A DNA stretch of 10,684 nt from Lachnospiraceae bacterium (GCA_003489085.1 DNJM01000195.1:1-10684); one strand, 5' to 3'; shown: positions 1 through 7,590, counted from the stretch's first letter. Notes: generated by a model not told the origin, from the sequence alone. Numbers and translations: made by a program.

Positions 1-576
1 CTGGAAGCAACGATCGGGCAGAAATCAGCGCAGCTGCAGCAATTGATCGAGGAGGCAAAGGCAGCAGAGGAGCGCAGAAGGCAGCAGGAAGAAGCCGCTG
101 CAAATCAGAATCGTCCGTCGAATGGTACATCGAATACTCCCGGCAGTAATAACAGCAGTGGTTCGTATACGCCGCCGGGAGGAAATTCCGATGTTATGAG
201 CGGTTCCTTCGCGCATCCTTGTCCGGCAGGGCATCTGACCAGTGGATTCGGATACCGGGATTTTGATAATTCGTTTCATAAAGGTGTGGATTTCGGAACC
301 TCCGGAGCGTATGTGCCAACCTATGCGGCAGAAGCCGGAAAGGTTGTCATTGCGGGCTGGAGCAACAGTGCCGGAAACTGGGTTGTTATCAATCATGGAA
401 ATGGTCTGGTGACGAAGTATATGCACCATTCTTCTCTGTGCGTGTCCGTGGGACAGTATGTGTCCAAGGGGCAGCAGATCGGTGTGACAGGCAATACGGG
501 TAATTCTGCCGGAGTGCATTTGCATTTTCAGGTAGAGGTGAATGGTAAGGCAGTAGATCCGTTCAATTATTTATAG
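1..576 (+). CDS. M23 family murein endopeptidase, EnvC/CwlO-like (5' truncated)
   Basis: The reading frame is open from the first base, so the start lies upstream; 191 C-terminal residues are visible. The first ~35 are charged and heptad-like (Glu/Lys/Arg/Gln-rich), matching the end of a coiled coil. A Ser/Asn/Gly/Pro-rich linker follows to about residue 65, then a complete M23 (LytM) domain. Zn-site motifs are all present: HKGVD (His93, Asp97 of the fragment), YMHH (His142, the usual catalytic His) and HLH (His173, His175). The intact motifs suggest an active peptidoglycan cross-link endopeptidase rather than a degenerate activator. In this family, coiled-coil M23 proteins are often exported and controlled by FtsEX, and an S41 protease often follows, as it does here 9 bases downstream. 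Whether ftsEX lies upstream cannot be seen. Family call is firm; the EnvC-like role is inference from architecture and neighbour. Confidence 0.9.
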   Translation: MEATIGQKSAQLQQLIEEAKAAEERRRQQEEAAANQNRPSNGTSNTPGSNNSSGSYTPPGGNSDVMSGSFAHPCPAGHLTSGFGYRDFDNSFHKGVDFGTSGAYVPTYAAEAGKVVIAGWSNSAGNWVVINHGNGLVTKYMHHSSLCVSVGQYVSKGQQIGVTGNTGNSAGVHLHFQVEVNGKAVDPFNYL

Positions 577-585
577 GAAGGGCAT

Positions 586-1797
586 ATGAACGAAAAAAAG
601 AGTTTTCTGAAGGGGGCGCTGACGGGCGCCCTCACTATGTTATGTATCGGACTTCTGGCAGGCTGCGGCTATCGGCTGAGCGGGCTGGGAGAAAGCTCAC
701 AGAAGAATGTTATCAGCAAGGAAGCACAGGAAAAGCTTTCCGAGATTCAGGAGCTGATTGAAGAAAATTATCTGCATGAGGATGAGGTAGATCAGGAAGC
801 GTTGACGGAAGGTCTCTATAAAGGCTATGTGGAAGCACTGGGAGATCCGTACTCCGTGTACTATGATGCGGAAGAGACGAAGACACTGCTGGAGCGTACC
901 AGTGGAGAGTTCGGCGGTGCCGGCGCACTGATGTCCCAGAACCGGGAAACCGGTATCATCACAGTTGCAGAGGTGTATGAGGATTCTCCGGCAGAAAAGG
1001 CCGGTATGAAGACGAATGACATTCTGTATGCGGTAGAAGGAGAAGAAGTTACCGGACAGGATTTAAGTGAGGTGGTCAGTCTGATCCGGGGTGAGATCGG
1101 TACGGAGGTGACGGTTACGGTACTGCGGGGAAAGGCAGCTGAAGAGATTGAGCTGACCATCGTTCGCGGGAAGGTAGAGACACCGACGGTTCGATATGAG
1201 ATGAAGGAAGACGGGATCGGTTATCTGCGGATCTCTGAATTCGACAGTGTGACCTATAGTCAGTTCATGGAAGCAAAGCAGGCACTGGAAGAGCAGGGAA
1301 TGTGCGGTTTGATTGTAGACCTTCGGGGAAATCCCGGCGGCAATCTATCTACGGTAACGCAGATTCTGAATGAGATTCTGCCAAAGGGGTTGATCGTATA
1401 CACGCAGGATCGGAACGGAAAAAAGGAAGAGATCTGGTCAGAAGGAAAAACACCGCTAACGATACCGCTTGCTGTATTGGTGAATGGGAACAGTGCCAGT
1501 GCATCCGAGATCTTTTCCGGGGCAGTGCAGGACTACGGCATCGGAACCATTATCGGTACAACGACTTATGGAAAGGGTGTGGTACAGCAGCTGTTCCCGC
1601 TGTCTGACGACACGATTGCGAAGCTTACGATATCTGAGTATTTTACCCCGAAGGGACGGAATATCGATGGGATCGGAATCGAACCGGATATTGAAATAGA
1701 ATATGAACCTGATGAGACCAATCCGGAGGCTGACAACCAGCTTGAAAAAGCGATGGAGACCGTCCGGGCAGGACTTGACGGAACAGTCGGAAACTGA
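586..1797 (+). CDS. S41 family C-terminal processing peptidase (CtpA-like), putative lipoprotein
   Basis: 403 residues, a normal length for this family. ATG 586 follows a GGAAGGG site that overlaps the preceding stop codon. The N-terminus has Lys4-Lys5, a hydrophobic stretch (about 8-26) and an LAGC lipobox with Cys27, so it is either a lipid-anchored or a single-pass extracellular protein. A PDZ domain spans about 110-185 (substrate C-terminus recognition). The S41 catalytic domain spans about 205-370: DLRGNPGG at 245-252, SASASE with nucleophile Ser305, and YGKG with Lys330. Ser305 and Lys330 are 25 residues apart, as in Prc/CtpA proteases that use a Ser-Lys dyad. The C-terminal tail is acidic. 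Its position just after an M23 hydrolase suggests control or turnover of cell-wall enzymes, which is inference. The gene ends in tandem stops (TGA TAA) and then a terminator. Confidence 0.95.
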   Translation: MNEKKSFLKGALTGALTMLCIGLLAGCGYRLSGLGESSQKNVISKEAQEKLSEIQELIEENYLHEDEVDQEALTEGLYKGYVEALGDPYSVYYDAEETKTLLERTSGEFGGAGALMSQNRETGIITVAEVYEDSPAEKAGMKTNDILYAVEGEEVTGQDLSEVVSLIRGEIGTEVTVTVLRGKAAEEIELTIVRGKVETPTVRYEMKEDGIGYLRISEFDSVTYSQFMEAKQALEEQGMCGLIVDLRGNPGGNLSTVTQILNEILPKGLIVYTQDRNGKKEEIWSEGKTPLTIPLAVLVNGNSASASEIFSGAVQDYGIGTIIGTTTYGKGVVQQLFPLSDDTIAKLTISEYFTPKGRNIDGIGIEPDIEIEYEPDETNPEADNQLEKAMETVRAGLDGTVGN

Positions 1798-1806
1798 TAA
1801 AGTAAG

Positions 1807-1834
1807 AGGAATGCAAAGTTTTGCATTCCTTTTT
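1807..1834 (+). terminator. Rho-independent terminator after the S41 gene
   Basis: A perfect 10-bp stem, AGGAATGCAA (1807-1816) with TTGCATTCCT (1821-1830), has a 4-base loop AGTT and is followed by T residues at 1830-1834. It lies 9 bases after the stop codon of the S41 gene. It separates the cell-wall genes from the pyrimidine operon. Confidence 0.9.
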
Positions 1835-1845
1835 GCTATGCTGTA

Positions 1846-1854
1846 TGCTAAAAT
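1846..1854 (+). promoter_or_regulatory. Extended -10 promoter of the pyrimidine operon
   Basis: TGCTAAAAT gives a TGn extension (1846-1848) plus a TAAAAT -10 box (1849-1854). A transcript would begin near 1861 and leave a leader of only ~32 bases before pyrC. No good -35 sits at 16-18 bp: the 17-bp position (TTCCTT, 1826-1831) falls inside the upstream terminator stem, and TTGCAT (1821-1826) is 22 bp away. Extended -10 promoters often tolerate a poor -35. No hairpin, PyrR-binding loop or attenuator can fit in such a short leader. Confidence 0.55.
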
Positions 1855-1892
1855 GAATATATATGTGAAAAATTGTAGAAAGGATTGGAAAA

Positions 1893-3173
1893 ATGAAAAT
1901 TTTAATTCAAAACGGACATGTATTAGATCCTTTGACAAGAAAAGATGGTCAGTATGATGTATTGATCGAAAATGAAAAAATAATTGCAGTAGAGCCGAAG
2001 ATCACAGAGACGGCAGATCAGGTGATCCATGCAGAGGGAATGTATGTGATGCCGGGATTCATTGACCTGCATGTACATTTACGGGATCCGGGTCTGACGT
2101 ATAAGGAAACACTGGCGACCGGAGGTGCAGCGGCTGCCAGAGGCGGAGTCACCACGATCTGTGCTATGCCGAATACAAAGCCGGTCATTGATACCGGGAA
2201 GAAGGTGAAGGAGGTGATGCAGCGGGCGAAGGAAGAATCCCCGGTGCATGTGATACAGCTGGGAGCAATTACGGTAAATCAGGAGGGAAAAGAGCTGGCA
2301 GATATTAAGGGAATGGCAGAGGCGGGCTGCCGGGCCATCAGTGAAGACGGAAAGTCAGTTATGACCGCAGCGCTTTACCGTAAGGCAATGAAAATTGCAA
2401 AAGAATGCGGCCTTTCTATATTCGCCCACTGTGAAGATATAACAATGGTAGAAGGCGGTGTGATGAACGCAGACCGGAAAGCAGAAGAGCTGGGGCTGCC
2501 GGGTATCACGAATGCGGTGGAAGATGTGATCGTAGCCAGGGACATTCTGTTGGCCAAGGAGACAGGCGTCAGGCTCCATCTGTGCCACTGCTCTACCAAA
2601 GACAGTGTAAAGATGGTGAAGCTTGCCAAGGAAGAAGGCCTTCCGGTGACGGCTGAAGTATGCCCGCATCATTTCACCATGACGACGGATGATATTACAG
2701 AGGATCACGGCCGGTTTAAAATGAATCCGCCGCTGCGGGGACAGGCAGATAAGGAGGCTCTGCAGAAGGGACTTGCCGAGGATATTATGGATGTGATTGC
2801 AACGGATCATGCGCCGCATGGGGAAGCCGAGAAGCAGTGCTCCATGAAGAAGGCGGCCTTCGGCATTGTAGGACTGGAAACCTCTGTCAGCCTGACCTAT
2901 ACGGAGCTGGTGGCGACCGGGAAAATGACACCGATGCAGATGGCAGAAAAAATGAGCTTCCACCCGGCGCGGATTCTGGGCCTGGATGACAAGGGAGCGG
3001 TTGCTGCAGGAAAGACAGCCGATCTTGTGATCTTTGATCCGAATGAGGAATATATCATTGATACGGATACCTTCCGCTCTAAGGGAAAGAATACTCCGTT
3101 CGGCGGACGAAGGGTAAGAGGAAATGTACATTATACACTGGTAGACGGAAAGATCGTATATCAGTACCGATAA
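1893..3173 (+). CDS. pyrC: Dihydroorotase (type I)
   Basis: 426 residues, the usual length for the Bacillus/Aquifex-type dihydroorotase. It catalyses reversible ring closure of N-carbamoyl-L-aspartate to dihydroorotate, the third step of UMP synthesis, in the cytosol. Amidohydrolase-fold Zn ligands are visible: HVHLRDPG (His60, His62, with Arg64 for substrate carboxylate), EDGKS (Asp152, the bridging ligand of the type I enzyme), FAHCED (His179), CHCSTK (His232) and ATDHAPH (catalytic Asp305). The composite beta domain is formed by both termini (about 1-50 and 375-426). AAAGGA at 1879-1884 lies 8 bases before ATG 1893 and fixes the start. First gene of the operon, 40 bases ahead of pyrF. Confidence 0.97.
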   Translation: MKILIQNGHVLDPLTRKDGQYDVLIENEKIIAVEPKITETADQVIHAEGMYVMPGFIDLHVHLRDPGLTYKETLATGGAAAARGGVTTICAMPNTKPVIDTGKKVKEVMQRAKEESPVHVIQLGAITVNQEGKELADIKGMAEAGCRAISEDGKSVMTAALYRKAMKIAKECGLSIFAHCEDITMVEGGVMNADRKAEELGLPGITNAVEDVIVARDILLAKETGVRLHLCHCSTKDSVKMVKLAKEEGLPVTAEVCPHHFTMTTDDITEDHGRFKMNPPLRGQADKEALQKGLAEDIMDVIATDHAPHGEAEKQCSMKKAAFGIVGLETSVSLTYTELVATGKMTPMQMAEKMSFHPARILGLDDKGAVAAGKTADLVIFDPNEEYIIDTDTFRSKGKNTPFGGRRVRGNVHYTLVDGKIVYQYR

Positions 3174-3213
3174 GCAGACAGGATAAATTATAGATACAGG
3201 AGGAGTAAATACC

Positions 3214-4140
3214 ATGATTAATAAACTGATTGCCAACATTAAGAAAACGAATGCACCGATTGTAGTGGGTCTGGATCCGATGCTTTCTTATGTACCGGAG
3301 CAGGTACAGCAGAAGGCTTTTGCAGAGTATGGAGAGACTCTGGAGGGAGCAGCAGAGGCAATCTGGCAGTTCAATAAAGAAATTGTAGATCATACCTTTG
3401 ATCTGATCCCCGCTGTAAAGCCGCAGATTGCTATGTATGAACAGTTCGGAATTCCGGGGCTGGCAGCATTTAAAAAGACTGTGGATTATTGTAAAGAAAA
3501 AGGTCTGGTTGTGATCGGCGATATTAAAAGAGGCGATATCGGCTCTACTTCCGCAGCCTATGCAACGGGACATCTGGGAAGAATCCAGATCGGAAGCAAG
3601 ACATATGTACCATTTGATGAGGATTTTGCAACTGTGAATCCATATCTGGGTTCAGATGGTGTAAATCCATTTATCAAGGTATGCCAGGAAGAAAAGAAGG
3701 GAATCTTTGTACTGGTAAAAACATCCAATCCGTCCTCCGGAGAATTCCAGGATCAGCAGATCGATGGAAAGCCGCTCTATGAGATGGTAGGCGAAAAGGT
3801 GGCAGAGTGGGGCGCACAGTGCATGGGCGATGAGTACAGTTATGTGGGAGCCGTTGTAGGTGCAACCTATCCGGAGATGGGCAAGGTGCTTCGTAAGGTG
3901 ATGCCGAAGGCATATATTCTGGTACCGGGCTATGGTGCACAGGGAGGAAAGGGAAAGGATCTTGTACATTTCTTCAATGAAGACGGACTGGGTGCCATCG
4001 TAAATTCTTCCAGAGGCATTATTGCGGCGTATAAGCAGGAAGCATACCGGCAGTATGGACCGGAGCATTTCGGTGAGGCGGCAAGAGCAGCGGTAGAAGC
4101 CATGAAGGAGGATATCGCAGGCGCACTGGAAAATCGCTAA
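3214..4140 (+). CDS. pyrF: Orotidine 5'-phosphate decarboxylase (long form)
   Basis: 308 residues, longer than the ~235-residue E. coli/Bacillus enzyme and typical of the second PyrF subfamily found in Clostridia and Actinobacteria. It decarboxylates OMP to UMP, the last step of the pathway. The (beta/alpha)8 barrel active-site motif DIKRGD is present (Asp103, Lys105, Asp108; the Lys protonates C6), as are VGLDP (18-22), KPQIAMYE (69-76) and the phosphate-binding NSSRGI with Arg267. AGGAGG at 3198-3203 precedes ATG 3214 by 10 bases. Codons here seem slightly less GC-rich than in pyrC, but nothing suggests transfer. It sits ahead of pyrK, as in many clostridial pyr operons. Confidence 0.97.
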   Translation: MINKLIANIKKTNAPIVVGLDPMLSYVPEQVQQKAFAEYGETLEGAAEAIWQFNKEIVDHTFDLIPAVKPQIAMYEQFGIPGLAAFKKTVDYCKEKGLVVIGDIKRGDIGSTSAAYATGHLGRIQIGSKTYVPFDEDFATVNPYLGSDGVNPFIKVCQEEKKGIFVLVKTSNPSSGEFQDQQIDGKPLYEMVGEKVAEWGAQCMGDEYSYVGAVVGATYPEMGKVLRKVMPKAYILVPGYGAQGGKGKDLVHFFNEDGLGAIVNSSRGIIAAYKQEAYRQYGPEHFGEAARAAVEAMKEDIAGALENR

Positions 4141-4198
4141 GGCGAAGCACAGATAAGACAGAGAAAAAAGAAAGAACAGATAAAGGCAGGAGACAATT

Positions 4199-4972
4199 AT
4201 GGCAGAGAGAGAAAAAGAACTGGCAGCTGTCGTTTCCCAGGAACAGATTGCGGACGGTATCTTCAGTATGTGGATCCGGACGAAGGCGGCAAAGACAGCA
4301 AAAGCGGGGCAGTTCATTTCCATGTATACCAATGACCCAAGCAAACTGCTTCCGCGGCCGATCAGTATCTGCGAGATCGACAGAGCGCAGGAGATGCTTC
4401 GTGTGGTATACCGGGTAACGGGAGAAAAGACAGGAACGAAGCAATTTTCCGAATTAAAGGCGGGAGATGCCATTTTGCTGATAGGACCGTTGGGAAATGG
4501 TTTTCCGCAGCTTAAGAAAAAGGCATTCCTGATCGGCGGAGGAATCGGTGTACCGCCGATGCTGGAGCTGGCGAAGGAGCTGGACTGTGAGAAACAGATC
4601 ATTGTAGGCTATCGGGATGCGCAGACGTTTTTGAAGGAAGAATTTGAAGCAAATGGCAGTGTATATATATCCACCGAAGATGGAAGCGTAGGAACCAGAG
4701 GGAATGTCATGGATGCGATCCGTGAACACAGTCTTACCGCAGATGTGATCTATGCCTGCGGTCCTACCCCGATGCTGCGTGCGATTAAGGCATATGCGGA
4801 AGAAAAGGGAATCGAGTGCTATCTGTCCCTGGAGGAGCGGATGGCCTGCGGAATCGGTGCCTGTCTGGCCTGCGTCTGCAAATCCAAAGAAAAGGATGCA
4901 CATAGCAACGTAAATAATAAGCGGATCTGTAAGGATGGTCCGGTATTCCTGTCTACGGAGGTGGAGCTGTAA
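4199..4972 (+). CDS. pyrK: Dihydroorotate dehydrogenase B, electron transfer subunit
   Basis: 257 residues, normal for PyrK. It carries FAD and a [2Fe-2S] cluster and passes electrons from PyrD FMN to NAD+. The ferredoxin-reductase-like FAD domain (about 8-100) contains RPISI (53-57). The nucleotide-binding domain has GGGIGVPP (113-120) and YACGPTPML (185-193). The C-terminal cluster ligands are Cys217, Cys222, Cys225 and Cys244, in the PyrK spacing C-x4-C-x2-C-x18-C; Cys227 is an extra cysteine outside that pattern. AGGAG (4188-4192) lies 6 bases before ATG 4199. The 58-base gap after pyrF is purine-rich with no hairpin. Its stop TAA shares its last A with the pyrD ATG, so the two subunits are translationally coupled. 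Confidence 0.96.
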   Translation: MAEREKELAAVVSQEQIADGIFSMWIRTKAAKTAKAGQFISMYTNDPSKLLPRPISICEIDRAQEMLRVVYRVTGEKTGTKQFSELKAGDAILLIGPLGNGFPQLKKKAFLIGGGIGVPPMLELAKELDCEKQIIVGYRDAQTFLKEEFEANGSVYISTEDGSVGTRGNVMDAIREHSLTADVIYACGPTPMLRAIKAYAEEKGIECYLSLEERMACGIGACLACVCKSKEKDAHSNVNNKRICKDGPVFLSTEVEL

Positions 4973-5874
4973 TGAATATGAGTGTAAACATCGCCGGAGT
5001 AGAGTGGAAGAATCCGGTTACGGTAGCATCCGGTACCTTTGGTTCAGGTGCGGAGTTCTGTGATTTTGTAGATCTGAACAGGCTGGGCGCCGTGACGACA
5101 AAGGGAGTGGCGAATGTCCCGTGGCCGGGAAATCCAACACCGCGTGTGGCGGAAACCTATGGCGGCATGATGAACGCAGTCGGTCTGCAGAATCCGGGTA
5201 TCGATCTGTTCTGCCGGAGAGATATTCCATTTTTGAGACAGTATGATACCCGTATCATTGTAAATGTCTGTGGAAGATCCGTAGCGGATTACTGTGAGGT
5301 GGTGGAACGCCTGGCAAATGAAGCTGTAGACATGCTGGAGATCAATATTTCCTGTCCAAATGTCAAAGAGGGTGGTATTGCATTCGGCCAGAACCCGAAG
5401 GCAGCGGAAGAGATCACCCGTGAAGTGAAAAAATATGCGAAGCAGCCGGTTATTATGAAGCTGAGTCCGAATGTGACGGATATTACGGAGATGGCCAGAG
5501 CCGTAGAAGCAGGCGGAGCAGATGCTGTGTCCCTGATTAATACGCTGACGGGTATGAAGATTGACATTGAGCGCCGTACCTTTGCAGTGGCAAATAAGAC
5601 AGGCGGGGTATCCGGCCCGGCAATTAAGCCGATCGCTGTCCGCATGGTGTATCAGGTAGCAAATGCGGTTTCTCTGCCGATTATCGGTATGGGAGGCATC
5701 TCCTGTGCAGAGGATGCTATTGAGTTCCTTCTGGCAGGTGCAGATGCGGTATCTGTGGGAACTGCTAACTTTGCAAATCCGGGTGTGACCGCAGAGATCG
5801 TAGATGGGATTGAGGCGTATATGAAACGTCATCATTTTGAAAACGTCAGTGATATGGTAGGATTGGTAAAATAA
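4972..5874 (+). CDS. pyrD: Dihydroorotate dehydrogenase B, catalytic subunit (class 1B)
   Basis: 300 residues, typical of class 1B. It oxidises dihydroorotate to orotate on FMN and works as a heterotetramer with PyrK, using NAD+ as final acceptor. Visible: TTKG (Lys44), NISCPN (125-130) with Cys128 as the catalytic base of class 1 enzymes (class 2 uses Ser), IMKLSPN (Lys163), GGVSG (211-215) and GMGGIS (239-244) of the FMN phosphate site. The start ATG 4972 overlaps the pyrK stop by one base; GGAGGTGG at 4957-4964 lies inside the end of pyrK. A second in-frame ATG at 4978 is also possible and would drop two residues. Presence of pyrK next door confirms class 1B. Confidence 0.97.
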   Translation: MNMSVNIAGVEWKNPVTVASGTFGSGAEFCDFVDLNRLGAVTTKGVANVPWPGNPTPRVAETYGGMMNAVGLQNPGIDLFCRRDIPFLRQYDTRIIVNVCGRSVADYCEVVERLANEAVDMLEINISCPNVKEGGIAFGQNPKAAEEITREVKKYAKQPVIMKLSPNVTDITEMARAVEAGGADAVSLINTLTGMKIDIERRTFAVANKTGGVSGPAIKPIAVRMVYQVANAVSLPIIGMGGISCAEDAIEFLLAGADAVSVGTANFANPGVTAEIVDGIEAYMKRHHFENVSDMVGLVK

Positions 5875-5916
5875 AGAGAAGGACTGCACGATAGAGCAGC
5901 AGGAGGTTGAAATCAT

Positions 5917-6594
5917 ATGGAAGCATACAAGAAAGAATTTATTGAATTTATGGTCGACAGTGAAGTGTTAAAATTCGGTGAGTTTACGTTAAAGAGTGGC
6001 AGAAAGTCTCCATTTTTCATGAATGCAGGCGCATATGTTACCGGAACACAGCTTAGAAAGCTGGGAGAATATTATGCAAAGGCAATTCATGACAATTATG
6101 GGCTGGATTTTGATGTGCTGTTCGGACCGGCTTATAAGGGAATCCCGCTTGGAGTAGCGACAACGATGGCGATCAGTGAGCTGTATGGAAAGGATATCCG
6201 CTATTGTTCGAATCGGAAAGAGGTAAAGGATCATGGAGATACCGGTATTCTTCTGGGCAGCAAGCTGAAGGACGGTGACCGTGTGGTGATGATCGAGGAT
6301 GTAACGACCTCCGGAAAATCTATCGAAGAAACCTACCCGATTATCAAGGCACAGGCAGATGTGGAGATCGTAGGCCTGATCGTATCCCTGAACCGGATGG
6401 AAGTCGGAAAGGGCGGCGAGAAGTGTGCACTGGATGAGATCAAGGATCTGTATGGTTTTGAGACGGCTTCCATTGTAAATATGCAGGAAGTTGTAGAGTG
6501 CCTGTATAATCAGGAAGTGAATGGAAAAGTTGTGATCGATGATACATTAAAGGCAGCAATTGATGCATATTATGAACAGTATGGTGCGAAATAA
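5917..6594 (+). CDS. pyrE: Orotate phosphoribosyltransferase
   Basis: 225 residues, within the usual 205-230. It joins orotate and PRPP to give OMP. The PRPP loop VVMIEDVTTSGKS spans 123-135, with the two acidic residues Glu127 and Asp128. The flexible catalytic loop RKEVKDHG (100-107) supplies Lys101, Lys104 and His106 from the neighbouring subunit of the dimer. KSGRKSP (26-32) and FGPAYKGIPL (69-78) are also family signatures. A consensus AGGAGGT (5901-5907) precedes ATG 5917 by 9 bases. It is the last pathway gene; no terminator follows, and the next start lies 14 bases after its stop. Confidence 0.97.
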   Translation: MEAYKKEFIEFMVDSEVLKFGEFTLKSGRKSPFFMNAGAYVTGTQLRKLGEYYAKAIHDNYGLDFDVLFGPAYKGIPLGVATTMAISELYGKDIRYCSNRKEVKDHGDTGILLGSKLKDGDRVVMIEDVTTSGKSIEETYPIIKAQADVEIVGLIVSLNRMEVGKGGEKCALDEIKDLYGFETASIVNMQEVVECLYNQEVNGKVVIDDTLKAAIDAYYEQYGAK

Positions 6595-6608
6595 GCGGAG
6601 GGATACGG

Positions 6609-6758
6609 ATGGAACAGGCATATAAGACAATGTCCCGCATAGGTGCAGGAAGTATTGCCGTAGGAATTGTTGTGGCAGTAGTTGGTGTGGCAGCAGGTGT
6701 CGTCACGATCGTAAGCGGAGCGAAGCTATTAAAACGCAAAAATGAGCTTACATTTTAG
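6609..6758 (+). CDS. Small single-pass membrane protein (49 residues), unknown function
   Basis: An ATG at 6609 opens 49 codons ending in TAG at 6756-6758. A strong Shine-Dalgarno GGAGGG (6597-6602) sits 6 bases upstream and starts just 2 bases after the pyrE stop, which argues for real translation. The product begins MEQAYKTMSR, then has one Gly/Ala/Val-rich hydrophobic stretch at about 11-36, and ends in a basic tail KLLKRKNE. The positive-inside rule predicts the C-terminus in the cytosol. It has no cysteine or motif I recognise. The tight spacing to pyrE on one side and to the VanZ gene on the other (15 bases) suggests co-transcription. It is easily missed because of its size. It might be a toxin-like or regulatory peptide, but nothing in the sequence shows that. 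Confidence 0.72.
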   Translation: MEQAYKTMSRIGAGSIAVGIVVAVVGVAAGVVTIVSGAKLLKRKNELTF

Positions 6759-6773
6759 TACAGGGGATATACA

Positions 6774-7250
6774 TTGAAGGGGAAACATAGAAAACGACTG
6801 CGCTTTTTGGGGAAGGTTCTGTTCATATGCTATATCGGATTTCTGATTTATTTTCTGATTTTTTCCGACTGGTATGGACGGACGGGTGAAGCGCAGATAT
6901 ATCGATATAATCTGATATTGTTCCAGGAAATCAAACGCTTCTGGCTGTATCGAAATCAGGTGGGCTTTTTTGCAATGTTCACAAATCTGTTTGGAAATGT
7001 TTTGATTTTCGTGCCATTTGGGTTCTTTCTGCCGATGGCCAGTCGATACAGGAGCTTTTTCGGAACGATGTTCTATAGCTTCGGATTAAGCCTGTGTGTG
7101 GAAGTATTCCAGCTGGTGACAAAGGTGGGAAGCTTTGATGTGGATGATCTGTTGCTAAATACAATTGGGGGTGTGCTGGGGTACATCTCCTTTGTAATCT
7201 GCAATGCAATAAGGAGAAGATATGACGCGGATCGAAAGAGACAGAAATAA
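6774..7250 (+). CDS. VanZ family membrane protein
   Basis: 158 residues starting at TTG 6774, chosen because GGGGA (6763-6767) is 6 bases upstream and no ATG lies near; the encoded N-terminus is basic (KGKHRKRLR). Hydrophobic segments at about 12-30, 68-87, 95-115 and 128-146 suggest four membrane helices. VanZ-like signatures are clear: NLFGN (71-75) followed by FVPFGFFLP, then SLCVEVFQ (Glu110, Gln113) and GSFDVDDLLLNTIGG with Asp122, Asp124, Asp125 and Asn129. The founding VanZ gives modest teicoplanin resistance, but most relatives are chromosomal proteins of unknown role. Nothing here (no vanA/vanS-type genes) points to glycopeptide resistance. The 3' end overlaps the next gene by 29 bases. 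Confidence 0.88.
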   Translation: MKGKHRKRLRFLGKVLFICYIGFLIYFLIFSDWYGRTGEAQIYRYNLILFQEIKRFWLYRNQVGFFAMFTNLFGNVLIFVPFGFFLPMASRYRSFFGTMFYSFGLSLCVEVFQLVTKVGSFDVDDLLLNTIGGVLGYISFVICNAIRRRYDADRKRQK

Positions 7251-7590
7251 AGCAAGGGCGAAGGAACGAAAGAAACGGGGCAGCAGAAAGTATGGACAGG
7301 CGAAGCTGAAAGCCTCACGGAGGGGAATAACCTCGTTGATATTGGCGGTAATGACAGCAGCAGTGCTGGCCGGGCTGGTTATGATAGCTTATACGACAAA
7401 GGGAAAAGCCGCTTCCTATGTCGGCGGTGTGGGTCTTACCGCATTTTTATGCTCTGTGGCAGGTCTTGTAACAGCCTGTAAAGGATTTAAAGAGCGTGAC
7501 AGGAGATATTTTACCTGCAAGCTTGGAATTGGACTGCATCTTCTGGTGATAGCAGGCTATGCGGCAATATTTCTCAGGGGGTTATTGTAA
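7222..7590 (+). CDS. Small three-helix membrane protein, unknown function
   Basis: 122 residues. ATG 7222 follows AAGGAG (7211-7216) by 5 bases; both site and start lie inside the end of the VanZ-like gene, which overlaps it by 29 bases in another frame, so translation is probably coupled. The first 34 residues are extremely basic (about half Lys/Arg) and probably lie in the cytosol. Hydrophobic segments at about 35-57, 66-86 and 100-119 predict three helices, with a charged loop KGFKERDRRY (88-97) between the second and third. I do not recognise a named family with certainty; it looks like one of the uncharacterised small membrane families of Lachnospiraceae. Its stop codon is immediately followed by the next start. 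Confidence 0.8.
   Translation: MTRIERDRNKARAKERKKRGSRKYGQAKLKASRRGITSLILAVMTAAVLAGLVMIAYTTKGKAASYVGGVGLTAFLCSVAGLVTACKGFKERDRRYFTCKLGIGLHLLVIAGYAAIFLRGLL

Noticed and set aside
43..576. TTG at 43 as the true start of the M23 gene
   Set aside because: The same frame is open back to base 1 with coiled-coil-like residues, there is no ribosome binding site before 43, and the family has a long N-terminal coiled coil.
1855..1892. PyrR attenuator or binding loop upstream of pyrC
   Set aside because: The leader is about 32 bases and AT-rich with no stem-loop; no PyrR-type hairpin and no terminator/antiterminator pair exist.
4141..4198. Internal terminator or promoter between pyrF and pyrK
   Set aside because: The 58 bases are purine-rich with no inverted repeat or T-tract and no plausible -10/-35 pair; the genes are best read as one operon.
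2355..5916. Long antisense open frames opposite pyrC, pyrF/pyrK and pyrD (up to ~316 codons)
   Set aside because: They lie wholly opposite genes with clear catalytic motifs, lack convincing ribosome sites, and encode Cys/His/Ser-rich sequence typical of shadow frames.
6774..7250. Glycopeptide resistance gene vanZ
   Set aside because: The protein belongs to the broad VanZ family, but there are no van operon partners and most relatives are housekeeping proteins of unknown role.
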